From: Lentinula raphanica
Taxonomy: Eukaryota; Basidiomycota; Agaricomycetes; Agaricales; Omphalotaceae
Direction: 5' to 3'
DNA: 64,000 bases
Assembly: GCA_027919835.1 (NCBI GenBank)
Contig: JANVFP010000018.1
Location: 248,001-312,000 of the forward strand
The notes beneath the pieces were generated by a model. That model was not told where the DNA came from. It saw nothing but the letters and a program-made list of their open reading frames with translations, and searched no databases. Numbering within the stretch: position 1 is the stretch's first letter; every line of letters begins with the position of its first letter. Both the position numbers and the translations under genes were made by a program. Below, piece by piece: positions 35,485-44,840 of this stretch.

Positions 35485-35900
35485 CTCCTACCTCTTCTCA
35501 CTCGCTGTTCTGACTTGATATCGTTCGTGATTGTCGGTTCTTCCTTGATTAATCGCGCTGGTAGGAATCGTCAACGTATCTTTCTATAGAAAGCCCGGGA
35601 GTTTCAGCACCCAGCCATCTGCTGCTTTCGAGGGACTTTTCTTCTACATCAAGGTCAGCTTGGCAGCCGACGCATCTGAGAAGTCTTGCATGCTGGAGGA
35701 TCGTAGATGGATGGAAGACACTCCGACAGTCCGTACCCGCCAGGGAGACGAGATAGTGTTCACGACTCCGAATTTTCCGACACAGTACTAGAAGAGCATC
35801 GTCCGCAAGTTGGACCGTGCTAGAACGTACTGGAACTGGATAGATCCACGCAGAATCAACGTAGTTATCCCAAGGGAATACCTGGAAATACACGGAAACA
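35485..35900. repeat. segmental repeat R1
   Basis: This segment matches 38445-38850 (R2) over about 350-400 bp at roughly 90 percent identity by eye, including gcttggcagccgacgcatct and gggagacgagatagtgttca. In R2 the plus strand holds an open frame (VSLAADASEKSCMLEHHGWMEDAP..). In R1 the same frame is stopped after FTTPNFPTQY, so R1 is the more damaged copy if it ever was coding. Confidence 0.75.
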
Positions 35901-36318
35901 GCCGTGTACTGCCCGTTGGTACAGTACAGATCGACTATGATGAACAAGGATGAACATAATATCGCTATCATAGGCTAAAAGACTCGGGAGTTTCAACCTT
36001 CGATCTTGAAGGAACCATGTGTTACTTTCGAGGGGGTTTCCTTTCAGACTCTGGTCTTCATCAAGTAGAATAATCGGTAAGTCGTCTGAAGCTCCTGAAG
36101 CTTCCGAGTCTGAGACGATCTGAGGTCACAGAGGTTTTGCACAAATGCGGCTTGAGCATTGTGGACGGACGGACTCGGTTCTGGGGTGTAGTTAGCAAGG
36201 TGAGATGTCTATAAATTATCATCTGCTGAAGAAAGCTGATTGCAAGATGATTCCATGCAGATTCCACGCACAGATAATCCAATAACTTCTAAGATCCGAT
36301 GAGGGACACCTTTCGCGC

Positions 36319-36400
36319 TATAAGTAGGCTTCATTATGCTTTGGATTCCCTTAACTCCTGGTTAGCCTACTCCGTAATCCTTTGCTGGTCAAAGACGTGT
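36319..36400 (+). promoter_or_regulatory. conserved 5' module of secreted gene 1A
   Basis: A TATAAG element at 36319-36324 lies 121 bp before the ATG. It is followed by tggttagcctac and tttgctggtcaaagacgtg (from 36381), the block shared by all five family members. Confidence 0.6.
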
Positions 36401-36439
36401 TTATCAACTTATAACGCCGAAAAATCTTCATCTCTTCCA

Positions 36440-37066
36440 ATGATGTTCTCAGAATCAAACTTCTTTAATCTTGCACGCTCTCGCTCTGGGCTCAAATCCA
36501 AAACCCACGAAGTTGCCACTGTCCTTTTGATCCTTGCGCTGGCTTCACTCGCATGCGCTGGTCCTATTCAAGCTCACAATGCAGAAGTGCCAAAGGTGAG
36601 TGATAATTGATTATATCTCATGATTTTCGGACCTGAACTCCTGAGCTTGAAGGAGCTGCATCATCCCTACCTCAATTTGGATTACCGCATTGACTTTTCC
36701 GACAAGGGCAGCGTGAGACCAGAGAGAAAAAGCTTGGTCAAAAAGGTGTTGGACTTATCAGGGCTCAAGTATCATTCGAAGGACGACCTAGCGACGGTGG
36801 ACAAAGAATACACCTATTACGAAGCAGTCGACCCCGAGACCGGCGAAATAGTTCTTGAGGGAAGAGCCTGGGGTCAAACTTCAAGTACAGCATGGGGGAT
36901 ATTACACAAACCGGGATATGCGAACGACGTCGTTTTCGAGGTTACGGATGGTTCGGTTAGTGATTATCAATTCATGCACTTGCATTGCTTTTAACATCGA
37001 TTGGTGTCACAGGCGACAGAGGAGATGAAGGAACGTTTGAAAGATTATCTGAGGTCTCTCGATTGA
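36440..37066 (+). CDS. small secreted protein, family type 1, copy 1A
   Basis: No known family recognised. Three exons, 36440-36595, 36653-36955 and 37013-37066, all with consistent phase. Exon 1 encodes MMFSESNFFNLARSRSG then a signal peptide core VATVLLILALASLACAGPIQA with likely cleavage after AGP or IQA. Exon 2 encodes most of the mature protein, with EYTYYEAVDPETGEIVLEGRAWG..AWGILHKPG as the feature shared with 1B and 1C. Exon 3 encodes a short charged helix ATEEMKERLKDYLRSLD. The mature protein is about 130 residues with no cysteine in exons 2 or 3, so it is not a typical cysteine-rich effector. It is probably secreted; function unknown. Confidence 0.65.
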
Positions 37067-37570
37067 CGAGTCGAATCGTGACTGTCAGACTCGTGAGAGA
37101 CATTGGAATTCTGACAACTTGAAGTAGTACTCTTTCCAAGTATGTATATCAAACCTATCTCGCTCATCGCGCACCACTTCGTTCATGTCGCGCCCGGCGT
37201 TTTCAATCATTATTTTATCCTCGAATTCTAGTATGATCCCCGCAGTAATGTAGTAGTCTGAGTGGTCCTTGGCAGATCAAGGGCGGCTGGCATTGAAGGC
37301 TCCGGGGCTGCTCCCTTGCGGGACCCCACCTTAGTTCGCTTCCTTCCTTCTTCGAGAGGTATCTCTCGATCCCGATTGTTTTTCCCGACAAACATGTCCA
37401 TCTATGACGTCAATGAATGATGAATTCGGATGTTCAAGATTACATAATCGACAACTTAAGTAGTGGGCTTGTGCTTCGATGCCCCGGCCGGGGGAGCCTA
37501 TCTCATAATCCTTTGCTGGTCAAAGACGTGGTTATCGACACATAACACCAAGCACTCTCTATCACTTCCG
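37067..37570. other. intergenic, promoter of pseudogene 1B
   Basis: AT-rich flank of 1A followed by a degenerate version of the conserved 5' module; tttgctggtcaaagacgtgg is intact at about 37512. No other gene. Confidence 0.5.
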
Positions 37571-38193
37571 ATGAGATTCTCGAGCTTCTCTAATCATCCT
37601 CAGGGCTCAATTTCCAAGCCTATCGCGCACTTGCCATCCTTTTGATGGTGAGCTTGGCTTCACTTGCATGCGCTGTCCCTATTCTCGAAGCTCTGCACGA
37701 AAACTCGACGGTGAGTGCTAGTAATGACACGTACCGAATTTCGTTTTCCTGACCTGTTTTTATCAAGATTTCGTGTCACAACGGCCTACCCAAGAATGTC
37801 GATTTCCGCGTCGAGTTTGAGGAAGTCGAAGGCAGGGTGGATGACAATAGAGGTGTATGTACATAGGGTCTTGCAGCCAGCAGGGTCCCATTATACACTC
37901 GACCGCGAGAGACGAGCGAAGATCACCTCGGGAGGATACACTTATTTCGCAATAATCAACCCTCGGAGTGGACAAGCCGTTCTTCGTGGAAGAGTCTGGG
38001 GTGACGATATCAATCATCCATGGGGGATCTTACGCAGATCGTCCGACGAAAACGAGATACTTTTTGAAGTTCAAGGGGGCTCAGTCAGTTATTTTATGTG
38101 CATCTGCTTTACTTTTGACCATAATCGGTGTCGCAGGTGAAACAGGGGATGCAAGAACGTTTGGAAGGGTATCTGAAATTCTTCTGTTATTAG
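37571..38193 (+). pseudogene. broken copy of the type 1 secreted gene (1B)
   Basis: The gene layout of 1A and 1C is kept: ATG at 37571, signal-peptide-like SLASLACAVPI, an intron beginning gtgagtgct at about 37710, and exon 2 with ITSGGYTYFAIINPRSGQAVLRGRVWG..PWGILRRS. A second intron follows, then exon 3 VKQGMQERLEGYLKFFCY ending at 38193. Two breaks are visible. In exon 1 the frame of the ATG differs from that of the signal peptide and hits TGA near 37642. In exon 2 the segment FRVEFEEVEGRVDDNRG and the following VYVHRVLQPAGSHY are in different frames near 37850. It is therefore unlikely to make a full protein. Confidence 0.65.
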
Positions 38194-38444
38194 AGAGATT
38201 CGACCCATATCTCATCAGTCGTTACGATGTCCTTTCAAGTCATCCCATTCCATCTGCGCCTCACCCGTCACGCGTTACTGCCTATCGCACCTGAAAGAGA
38301 GAAAGAAATTTCAACAATATCGAATCAAGCCATGAGTCTTATAATCACGGCCTAGTACGAAGAAATAGATTTTAGTCTTCTTAGCCATCCTCTGCCTCCT
38401 CGCTTTCGTCTCTCCTCTCATCCACACTGGCCCCTTACCTCCTT

Positions 38445-38850
38445 CCACTCGCTGTTCTGACTTGACATCGTTCGTGATCGTCGGTTCCTCCTTGATTAAT
38501 CGCGCTGGTACCAATCGTCAATGTATCTTTCTATAGAAAGTCCGGGAGTTTCAGCACCCAACCATCTGCTGCTTTCGAGGGATTTTACTTCTTTCAATTA
38601 CTTGAACATCAAGGTCAGCTTGGCAGCCGACGCATCTGAGAAGTCTTGCATGCTGGAGCATCATGGATGGATGGAAGACGCTCCGACAGTTCGTGTCCAC
38701 CAGGGAGACGAGATAGTGTTCACGACTCCGAATTTCCCGATACCAGAAGAGGATCGTCCGCAAGTTGGACCGTGCTCTGACGTGCTGGAACTGGATGGCT
38801 CCACACGGAATCAACGCACGATTATCCCTGATTATCAGTGATTATCCCAG
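38445..38850 (+). repeat. segmental repeat R2, possible small gene or relic
   Basis: The partner of R1. On the plus strand it keeps an open frame of 106 codons from 38521, with VSLAADASEKSCMLEHHGW, VRVHQGDEIVFTTPNFP and VGPCSDVLELDGS. The frame looks protein-like (mixed hydrophobic and charged segments) but has no signal peptide in phase and no recognised family. Whether it is expressed is unknown. Confidence 0.5.
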
Positions 38851-38950
38851 CACGGAAATGGCCATGTACTGCCTTATACTGCCCGGCGTCCGACTTTTGA
38901 CGACCGGAAGACAGTCAGCATGAGCTGTTTATTCGGCAAATTTTGGATCA

Positions 38951-39035
38951 TATAAGAACACCTGAAAATGCTTCGATTTCCCTTAGCTCTGGTTAGCCTA
39001 TCACCCCATATTCTTTTGCTGGTCAAAAGCGATTA
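38951..39035 (+). promoter_or_regulatory. conserved 5' module of secreted gene 1C
   Basis: TATAAG at 38951-38956, 118 bp before the ATG, then tggttagcctatcacc and tttgctggtcaaaag (39014). Spacing matches 1A. Confidence 0.6.
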
Positions 39036-39068
39036 TCGACGTTGACACCAAAAACTCTGCATTACTCA

Positions 39069-39751
39069 ATGATGTTCCCACTGGCAGTATCTGATCGTTC
39101 CCGCTCCCGCTCTTCGGGGTTCCGTCTCAAAGCCTACGTGCTTGCCATCCTTTTGGTCCTTGGGTTGGCTTCACTCGCATGCGCTGGTCCTATTCAAGCT
39201 CGCAATGAAGATGACCCTACGGTGAGTGAGGGATCGTTATACTCAACTACAAAATTTTCTGATGACCTAATTTTCAAAAGGCTCTGGCAGAGTACGACAA
39301 ACTCAGGCTCGAGTTTCCCCGTGGAGGCGTGGTGATCGATGGGAAAAAAACCTATGTATACAAATTGTTGGAGCTCGCAGGAATCAAATGTTCTGAGGGT
39401 CAATGGGGTCGGAATGCGAAGATCGACAATGGAGGATACACTTACTTTTGGATCGCCGATGGCAAGTCGCGCGAAGCGGTTCTTGGTGGCAAAGTCTGGG
39501 GACACTCAGAAGCTGAGCCTTGGGGATTATTGTACAAACTGGAGCCTGAGGATGTCGATGAAGGACAAAGAGTCATTTTCGAGCTTCACGGCAACGTGGT
39601 CAGTAATTATATTGTGCAGAGTCTACATTTTGCTTTCTCAGCCTCCTGACATTGCTTGGTGTTGCAGGTGACGGATGAGAAGGCTAAGGACCGAGTAAAA
39701 GAGTATCTGGAGGCCCAGCTTGCCAACTTACGCCACCTTGAAGGACATTGA
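39069..39751 (+). CDS. small secreted protein, family type 1, copy 1C
   Basis: Three exons, 39069-39221, 39281-39598 and 39668-39751. Exon 1 encodes MMFPLAVSDRSRSRSSGFR followed by the signal peptide core VLAILLVLGLASLACAGPIQA. Exon 2 encodes ALAEYDKLRLEFPRGGVVI, TYVYKLLELAGIKC, NGGYTYFWIADGKSREAVLGGKVWG and PWGLLYKLEPEDVDEGQRVIFELHG. Exon 3 encodes a charged amphipathic end (VTDEKAKDRVKEYLEAQL..LEGH). It aligns with 1A along the whole length and shares both intron positions. Intron 1 is 59 nt and intron 2 is 69 nt. No known domain recognised; predicted extracellular; function unknown. Confidence 0.65.
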
Positions 39752-40722
39752 ATTTCTGATCTGTATTTACGATGTCTTTCCAAGTAAATCAACTCCATCT
39801 CTTTCTTCCCCCGTCGCGTGTTGCATCTTGAAACAAGATACTACACATATTGAACATCCCCACGAATTAGTAAAGTTTACAAAGCTATTCCTTGAAGATT
39901 GCCTTTTCTTTTTTCGTATCTCATCCTCGAATCTAAACCAATGAGGTAGCAGCTAAAGAGTTCAAACTCGTTATAAGACTCTGAGAAATTGAGCCTCGAA
40001 GTTGATATCAGCTTGCTTTCGCTCAGTGTGCTATTATTGAAAATTTGTGCCACAAGTGACGTCTCGCGAGGCATTATGATTCTTCTTCGAGTATTTTCGA
40101 GTGGCCTTGATTCGAATCGGGAAGAGTTATCGGCTTGAATCTGCTTCAAGAAGTCATTCACAATATCTTCATTGCGAGTCAACGAGAAAATGAGGTACTT
40201 ATCTATCTAAGAGAGCTACTACTTTAGTACTACAGCACGACGAGTCGGTAGCCTTTCCTACTACGAATTGGTAATACTATCATATTATCTGGTTCAAACT
40301 GGTAGAACTTGAAAACTCGCCTCAGTGACCAAAACTTCTGCCTCCTCGCTTTTGTCTCTCCTCATCCACACTGGCCTGGCCCCATCAGGCTTCATAGGCC
40401 CTATTGGGGTCCGAGTCGTAGGGGTGTCTCCGGAGTCTTCCTGAATCCTGTAGCTATACTTTTCATGGAGGCGATAAGCAATCGTCGGCAACGGTTGCCT
40501 GAACTGGAATCCGGACTCTGTGGAATACGGCCATGAGATCAAGAGTTTCAGCACCGACAGTGACCGTAAGTATGCTAGGTGACCGTACGTCCAACTTGAA
40601 CAGCATCCAGGAGCATCCAGGCTGAAGGCAAAAGTGCGAATATATGCGCAAAATTCTAGTCACAGTCTCGAACAGACTGCTCTATGAAGTGAAAATGAAG
40701 ATTTTGAAGAAGGCGAGATCTT
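39752..40722. other. intergenic with partial R-type repeat
   Basis: About 40335-40400 repeats part of the DNA upstream of R2 (ctgcctcctcgcttttgtct; compare 38390-38440), and 40520-40560 again has gagtttcagcacc. So a third, mostly lost R copy lies next to the retroelement. No gene is supported. Confidence 0.45.
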
Positions 40723-40748
40723 CAACGGTACGAACACTAACGAGACAC
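40723..40748. repeat. 26-bp inverted repeat, left copy
   Basis: Exact reverse complement of 44800-44825, which lies in the 3' LTR. It sits precisely where the retroelement's coding frame begins (open from 40741), so it marks the 5' break of the element. Confidence 0.85.
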
Positions 40749-43221
40749 CAAAGGAAAAGGAAAAGCTCGTGCTCGCGAACATACGGTGGGTTCTATCCTA
40801 CCTGATAATGAACCTGCTCCCTTTTTCTTGCCGCACATGTTTTGGACTGCCAGTTTGACTGGTCCTGCAGTTTCTACTCCTGTACAGGAGGATTGTCTCC
40901 TTGATGATGGTTGTGGCTTTGTCTTGATCCACGCTGACGTCGTTGCACGTTTAGGCCTGAAAACACGTCGTTTACATCAGCCCCAGGTGTTGGACGTTGC
41001 AATGAGTAAAGATGAAGATACCAGAGTTATCGCGACTGAATATTGTACTATAGCGCCGGAGGATCCATCTCGTAAATGGTTCTCTCGCCCCGTTCGAGCC
41101 CTCGTTGTCCCAGTATTGTGTGCCTCTCTTATTCTCGGTTTGCCATTTTTGGCTCGAAATGAAATTGTAATCGATTATTCCGCTCGTTCTGTCATTGCTC
41201 GTCCTTCCGGGTTTGATCTTCTCCACCCTGATGATTTCGTGGTATCTCCTTCGAAGCCCCGTGTTGCACCCCCTGCTCTTCGTCGGGAGGAAGCGAATCA
41301 AATTCGCAAGGGTCGCGCCGCAGTTCGGAAAGGTTTCGCTGCGGTACTGGAAGAAATCGAGGTCCTCGGTAAGTTGTCCTTGGCCCTCGTCGGTGAGAAC
41401 GCTTCTCTCGGTCCTTCGCAGGAGCAACTCGCGGCCTCGGTCAAGGCTCGCATCACTCACTTGGAAACAGAGGAGTTATTGAAAGCTAAGTCAGACCAGC
41501 TTAAAGCTGACTTTGCTGATGTCTTTGGGGAGATTCCTCACCTAGATGAATTACCGGACGATATAAAGTGTAGCATCAAGTTGAAGGCTCCTAACGTTCA
41601 GATGCAGAGTCGCGGTTACGCGTCCCCTCGTAAGTATAAGGACGCTTGGGAAACACTGATCCACAAGCATCTTGCAGCTGGTAGGATCCGTCCTTCTTCG
41701 TCGGCCTTCTCGTCTCCGGCTTTTCTGATTCCCAAGGCGGACCCGTTGGCCCTTCCTCGCTGGGTGAACGATTTCCGGAAATTAAACGCGAACACTGTGC
41801 CGGATCGTCATCCTTTGCCTCTCATTGAGGATATACTCGCCGACTGTGCGAAAGGTAAAATCTTCGGTAAGATGGATATGACGGACAGCTTCTTCCAATC
41901 AAAGATGGACGATGATTCGGTTCCCTTGGTCGCCGTACAGACACCCTTGGGCTTGTACGAGTGGTTGGTGATGCCCCAGGGATTACGGAACGCTCCTGCG
42001 GTACAGCAGCGACGTGTCACCCGGGCTTTGCGTCCTTACATCGGCAAATTCTGCCACGTTTATCTCGACGATATTGTCATCTGGTCTAACACCGTAGAGG
42101 AGCATGACCGTCACTGTCGGTTGATCCTCGAGGCGCTACGCAGGGATAAGCTCTTCTGCAATCCGAAGAAGTGTATGTTTTTCCAGGCTGAACTCGATTT
42201 TTTAGGCTATCATATCTCGGAACGCGGCGTCGAAGCACAAGAAAAGAAATGCGAAGCTATTCTAGACTACCCAGTCCCTACCTCCGCTACCGAAATGCGA
42301 CGGTTCCTGGGTATGGTTCGATTCGTGGCAGGTCACCTCGAGAACCTTGCGGATTACGAACGTTTTCTTCACCCGTTGACTACGAAGGCTGCTGACCGAC
42401 ACTTTCCTTCTTGGACGACGGACCATCAGAAGGCCTTCGACTCCATCAAGGAGGCTGTGACGAATCGGTTGACACTTACGGTTATCGACCACCAGAATCC
42501 GGAGGACAACAAGATCTTCGTTGTCACCGACGCCAGCGACTGGCGCACCGGGGGTGTACTCAAATGGGGCCCCACTCTCGACACCGCCAGGCCAGTCCAT
42601 GTGCATTCCCAGATGCTCTCTAGTGCAGAGCGTAACTACCCTGTTCACGAGAAGGAGTTATTAGCGATTATCCGTTGCCTGAAGAAATGGCGGGCTGATT
42701 TGGTAGGAATGAAAGTTCATGTATTGACTGATCATCGTACCTTAGAGAATTTCGAATCCCAAAAGGACCTCAGCCGCCGACAACTCCGCTGGCAGGAACT
42801 CATGAGCCAGTATGATCTTGATATTGCTTATATTCGTGGGGAGGATAACCCCGCCGCTGATGCATTAAGTCGTATTCCGGCCTATTCGTTACCTTCTGAA
42901 CGTGTTCCCTCCACAGTGCAGGATGCTATCGACGCGGACAACGTATCGGTGAACTCGGTTCTGAAGATGAACCTCGACGATTCGTTTGTTTCTCGTGTCC
43001 GTAAAGGTTATGAGACTGACAGCTTTGTTCAGAAACTTTCTAGGGTTGGTGGCGCAATCCCCGGCTTCACCTTCGAGGACGGGTTGTGGTATTTTGAGCA
43101 CCGCTTATATATCCCCGACATCAAAGAGTTGCGCGAGGAGGTATTTCGTCTCGCTCATGACACCTGTGGTCACCTCGGCGCAGATAAATCGTACGCCCAC
43201 CTTCTGCCTTCGTATTACTAA
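40741..43221 (+). pseudogene. gypsy pol, first part: protease, reverse transcriptase, RNase H, start of integrase zinc finger
   Basis: The frame is open from 40741 but has no ATG near its start; the upstream coding part is lost. The protease-like part has LLDDGCGFVLIHADVVARLGL, with the DDG resembling the D-S/T-G active site, and ILGLPFLARNEIVIDY. The reverse transcriptase has WVNDFRKLNANT, KMDMTDSFFQ, MPQGLRNAPAVQQ and the catalytic YLDDIVIWS (about 42061-42090). RNase H has FVVTDASDWRTGGVL, YPVHEKELLAIIRCL and VLTDHRTLENF, then DNPAADALSRIP. The integrase zinc finger starts HDTCGHLGADKSY and is stopped by TAA at 43219-43221, where the family normally has Trp. The remaining domains follow in the same frame. 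Confidence 0.88.
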
Positions 43222-44484
43222 CCTCGTATGAGGAAGGAGCTTTACGACTTTTACGTTCCCGCTTGTGAACCTTGCCAGCGTAATAAAGGGAAGACGTCGA
43301 ACGCTGGCCATGGCCCGTTACACCCGCTCCCTGTCCCGGATCGCCGTTGTGATAGTGTCGCCCTGGATTTCATCGGCCCCTTGCCTATGGACGATGGATT
43401 TGACTGCATCCTCTCCATCACTGACAGATTAAACTCCGATCTCAAGATTATCCCGACTCGCATCGATCTCACCGCCGAGCAACTGGCAGAACTCTTCTTC
43501 ACCCATTGGTACTGCGACAACGGCATGCCTTCGGAGCTGGTCTCCGACCGCGACAAACTGTTCCTCAGCAGGTTCTGGACTCACCTTCACAAGCTCACTG
43601 GAGTCAAACTGAAGATGTCCTCGGCATTCCATCCTCAGACGGACGGCGCTAGCGAGCGCTCGAACAAGACCATTAATCAGGCCATTAGATTTTTTGTCGA
43701 ACGTCGGCAGCAGGGTTGGTCAAAGGCCTTGCCAATCATACGCTTTCACCTCATGAATTCGGTAAACGCAAGTACTGGTCTATCGATGTTCGAATTGCGG
43801 TACGGTCGACGTCCTCGTGTAATTCCCCCTCTTTCATTCGAGACGCCAGCATCCGAAGACCCTTCCAGTTCGTCGACCGACGCCCGTGCGTTGTTGGATC
43901 GACTCTCGGACTTAGAAAACGAAGCTAGGGACTGTCTCGCGGCGGCAAAAGTTCAGCAAGCCTTCCAACATGATAAGGGCTCACGACCCGCTCGCGAGTA
44001 TGCTGAAGGGGATTGGGTTTGGTTGTCTACGGTACACCGACGGAAAGAATACGTCAAAGACGGGGAAGACCGCGCTGCTAAGTTTTTCCCTCGTTATGAT
44101 GGCCCGTATGAGATATTAAAGGCTTTTCCTCAGACTTCGTCTTATACATTGGACATGCCGAACCAGCCTAATGCATTCCCCTCGTTCCATGTTGATGTCT
44201 TGAAAGCGTTCGTGCCGAATCAGGACGAGTTGTTCCCCGGTCGCGCCCGAATCATGCCTGAGCCTACAATCGTTGACGGCGAAGAAGAATATGTTATCGA
44301 CAGGATCCTTGATTCACGCAAGCGTGGACGGGGTTGGCAGTTTCTCGTGCGATGGGTTGATCAAGCACCCTCAGAAGATCGTTGGTTGTCGTACAGTTCC
44401 CTCAAGGATTGCGAGGCCCTCGACAAGTGGGTCTTACTCGGTGGCGATGGCCCGGACGACTTGATTTCGACGGTTGGAAACTGA
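43222..44484 (+). pseudogene. gypsy pol, second part: integrase and chromodomain
   Basis: Same frame as the preceding part. It has the second half of the zinc finger (CEPCQRNKGK), the integrase core with VALDFIGPLPMDDGFDCILSITDR (first Asp), ELVSDRDKLFLSRFWTHL (second Asp) and SSAFHPQTDGASERSNKTINQ (catalytic Glu), then GLSMFELRYGRRPR. The C-terminal GDWVWLSTVHRR..KFFPRYDGPYEILKAF is the GPY/F region. The chromodomain EEEYVIDRILDSRKRGRGWQFLVRWVDQ..DRWLSYSSLKDC lies at about 44280-44430. No stop inside this part. A start at 43228 is possible only by chance. Confidence 0.88.
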
Positions 44485-44633
44485 AGGAAGGTTTTGGTTC
44501 TTCTTTTTCTCATGTTAGGCGTGTGGACCAAGGGTCTGGACGCTGGTTTTACTTTAGGTTACTTATACATTTTTTCCTGGTTGGGTTGGACGAAAATTTT
44601 TTACCCCCACGCATGTTTTTAGGGTGGGGAGAG

Positions 44634-44840
44634 TGTAAACATGGTTTACCACATGACCGTTCTGATTACTAATACGGCGCTTACTATATAAAGCGCCTGC
44701 GACTTCTTAGACGTACTTACTTCTTTTACTCTTACTCTCGAGAGCTCTCTTGTATCCCGCATCCAAGCTCGCTCAATAAAGCGTTATCTCAACAACCTCG
44801 TGTCTCGTTAGTGTTCGTACCGTTGGTACGTTTCCAACTA
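44634..44840 (+). repeat. 3' long terminal repeat of the gypsy element
   Basis: Begins TGTAAACATGG directly after a purine-rich tract (ggtggggagag). It holds a TATA box (tatataaag, 44685-44693) and a poly(A) signal (aataaa, 44775-44780), then the 26-bp inverted-repeat sequence. The exact right end is uncertain; a CA near 44838 is a candidate. The matching left LTR is absent from the window. Confidence 0.7.
44800..44825. repeat. 26-bp inverted repeat, right copy
   Basis: Lies in the distal part of the 3' LTR. Reverse complement of 40723-40748 without mismatch. Its last bases are part of a small palindrome, cgtaccgttggtacg. Confidence 0.85.

Larger units (their letters stand above)
35161..36439. 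other. intergenic: ERG9 3' end, segmental repeat R1, promoter of secreted gene 1A
   Basis: The first 240 bp are ERG9 downstream DNA. Repeat R1 (described separately) fills about 35485-35900. The stretch 35960-36300 is similar in places to the repeat region (cgagggggtttcctttcagac) but degenerate. The last 120 bp carry the conserved 5' module of the secreted family. Confidence 0.5.
38194..39068. other. intergenic with repeat R2 and promoter of 1C
   Basis: Contains repeat R2 at about 38445-38850, then a TATAAG at 38951-38956 and the conserved leader tttgctggtc at 39014, 55 bp before the 1C ATG. Confidence 0.55.
40741..44840 (+). mobile_element. 5'-truncated Ty3/gypsy chromovirus
   Basis: A pol polyprotein frame, a polypurine tract (about 44621-44633) and one LTR at the 3' side. 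There is no gag and no left LTR: the first coding residues (DTKGKGKARAREHT) appear at once after the inverted-repeat junction. Domain order protease, reverse transcriptase, RNase H, integrase, chromodomain is that of fungal chromoviruses, in which the chromodomain guides insertion to heterochromatin. One in-frame stop splits pol at 43219-43221. The element lies between the two blocks of the secreted-protein cluster. Target-site duplications could not be identified. Confidence 0.9.

Noticed and set aside
38551..38814. Minus-strand frame across repeat R2 (and its R1 counterpart at 35549-35971) as a gene
   Set aside because: It mirrors the plus-strand frame and has poor composition. I consider the plus-strand reading the better one, and even that is uncertain.
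40723..44825. A DNA transposon with terminal inverted repeats
   Set aside because: The inverted repeats enclose retroelement pol, not a transposase, and the right copy lies inside an LTR with TATA and poly(A) signals.
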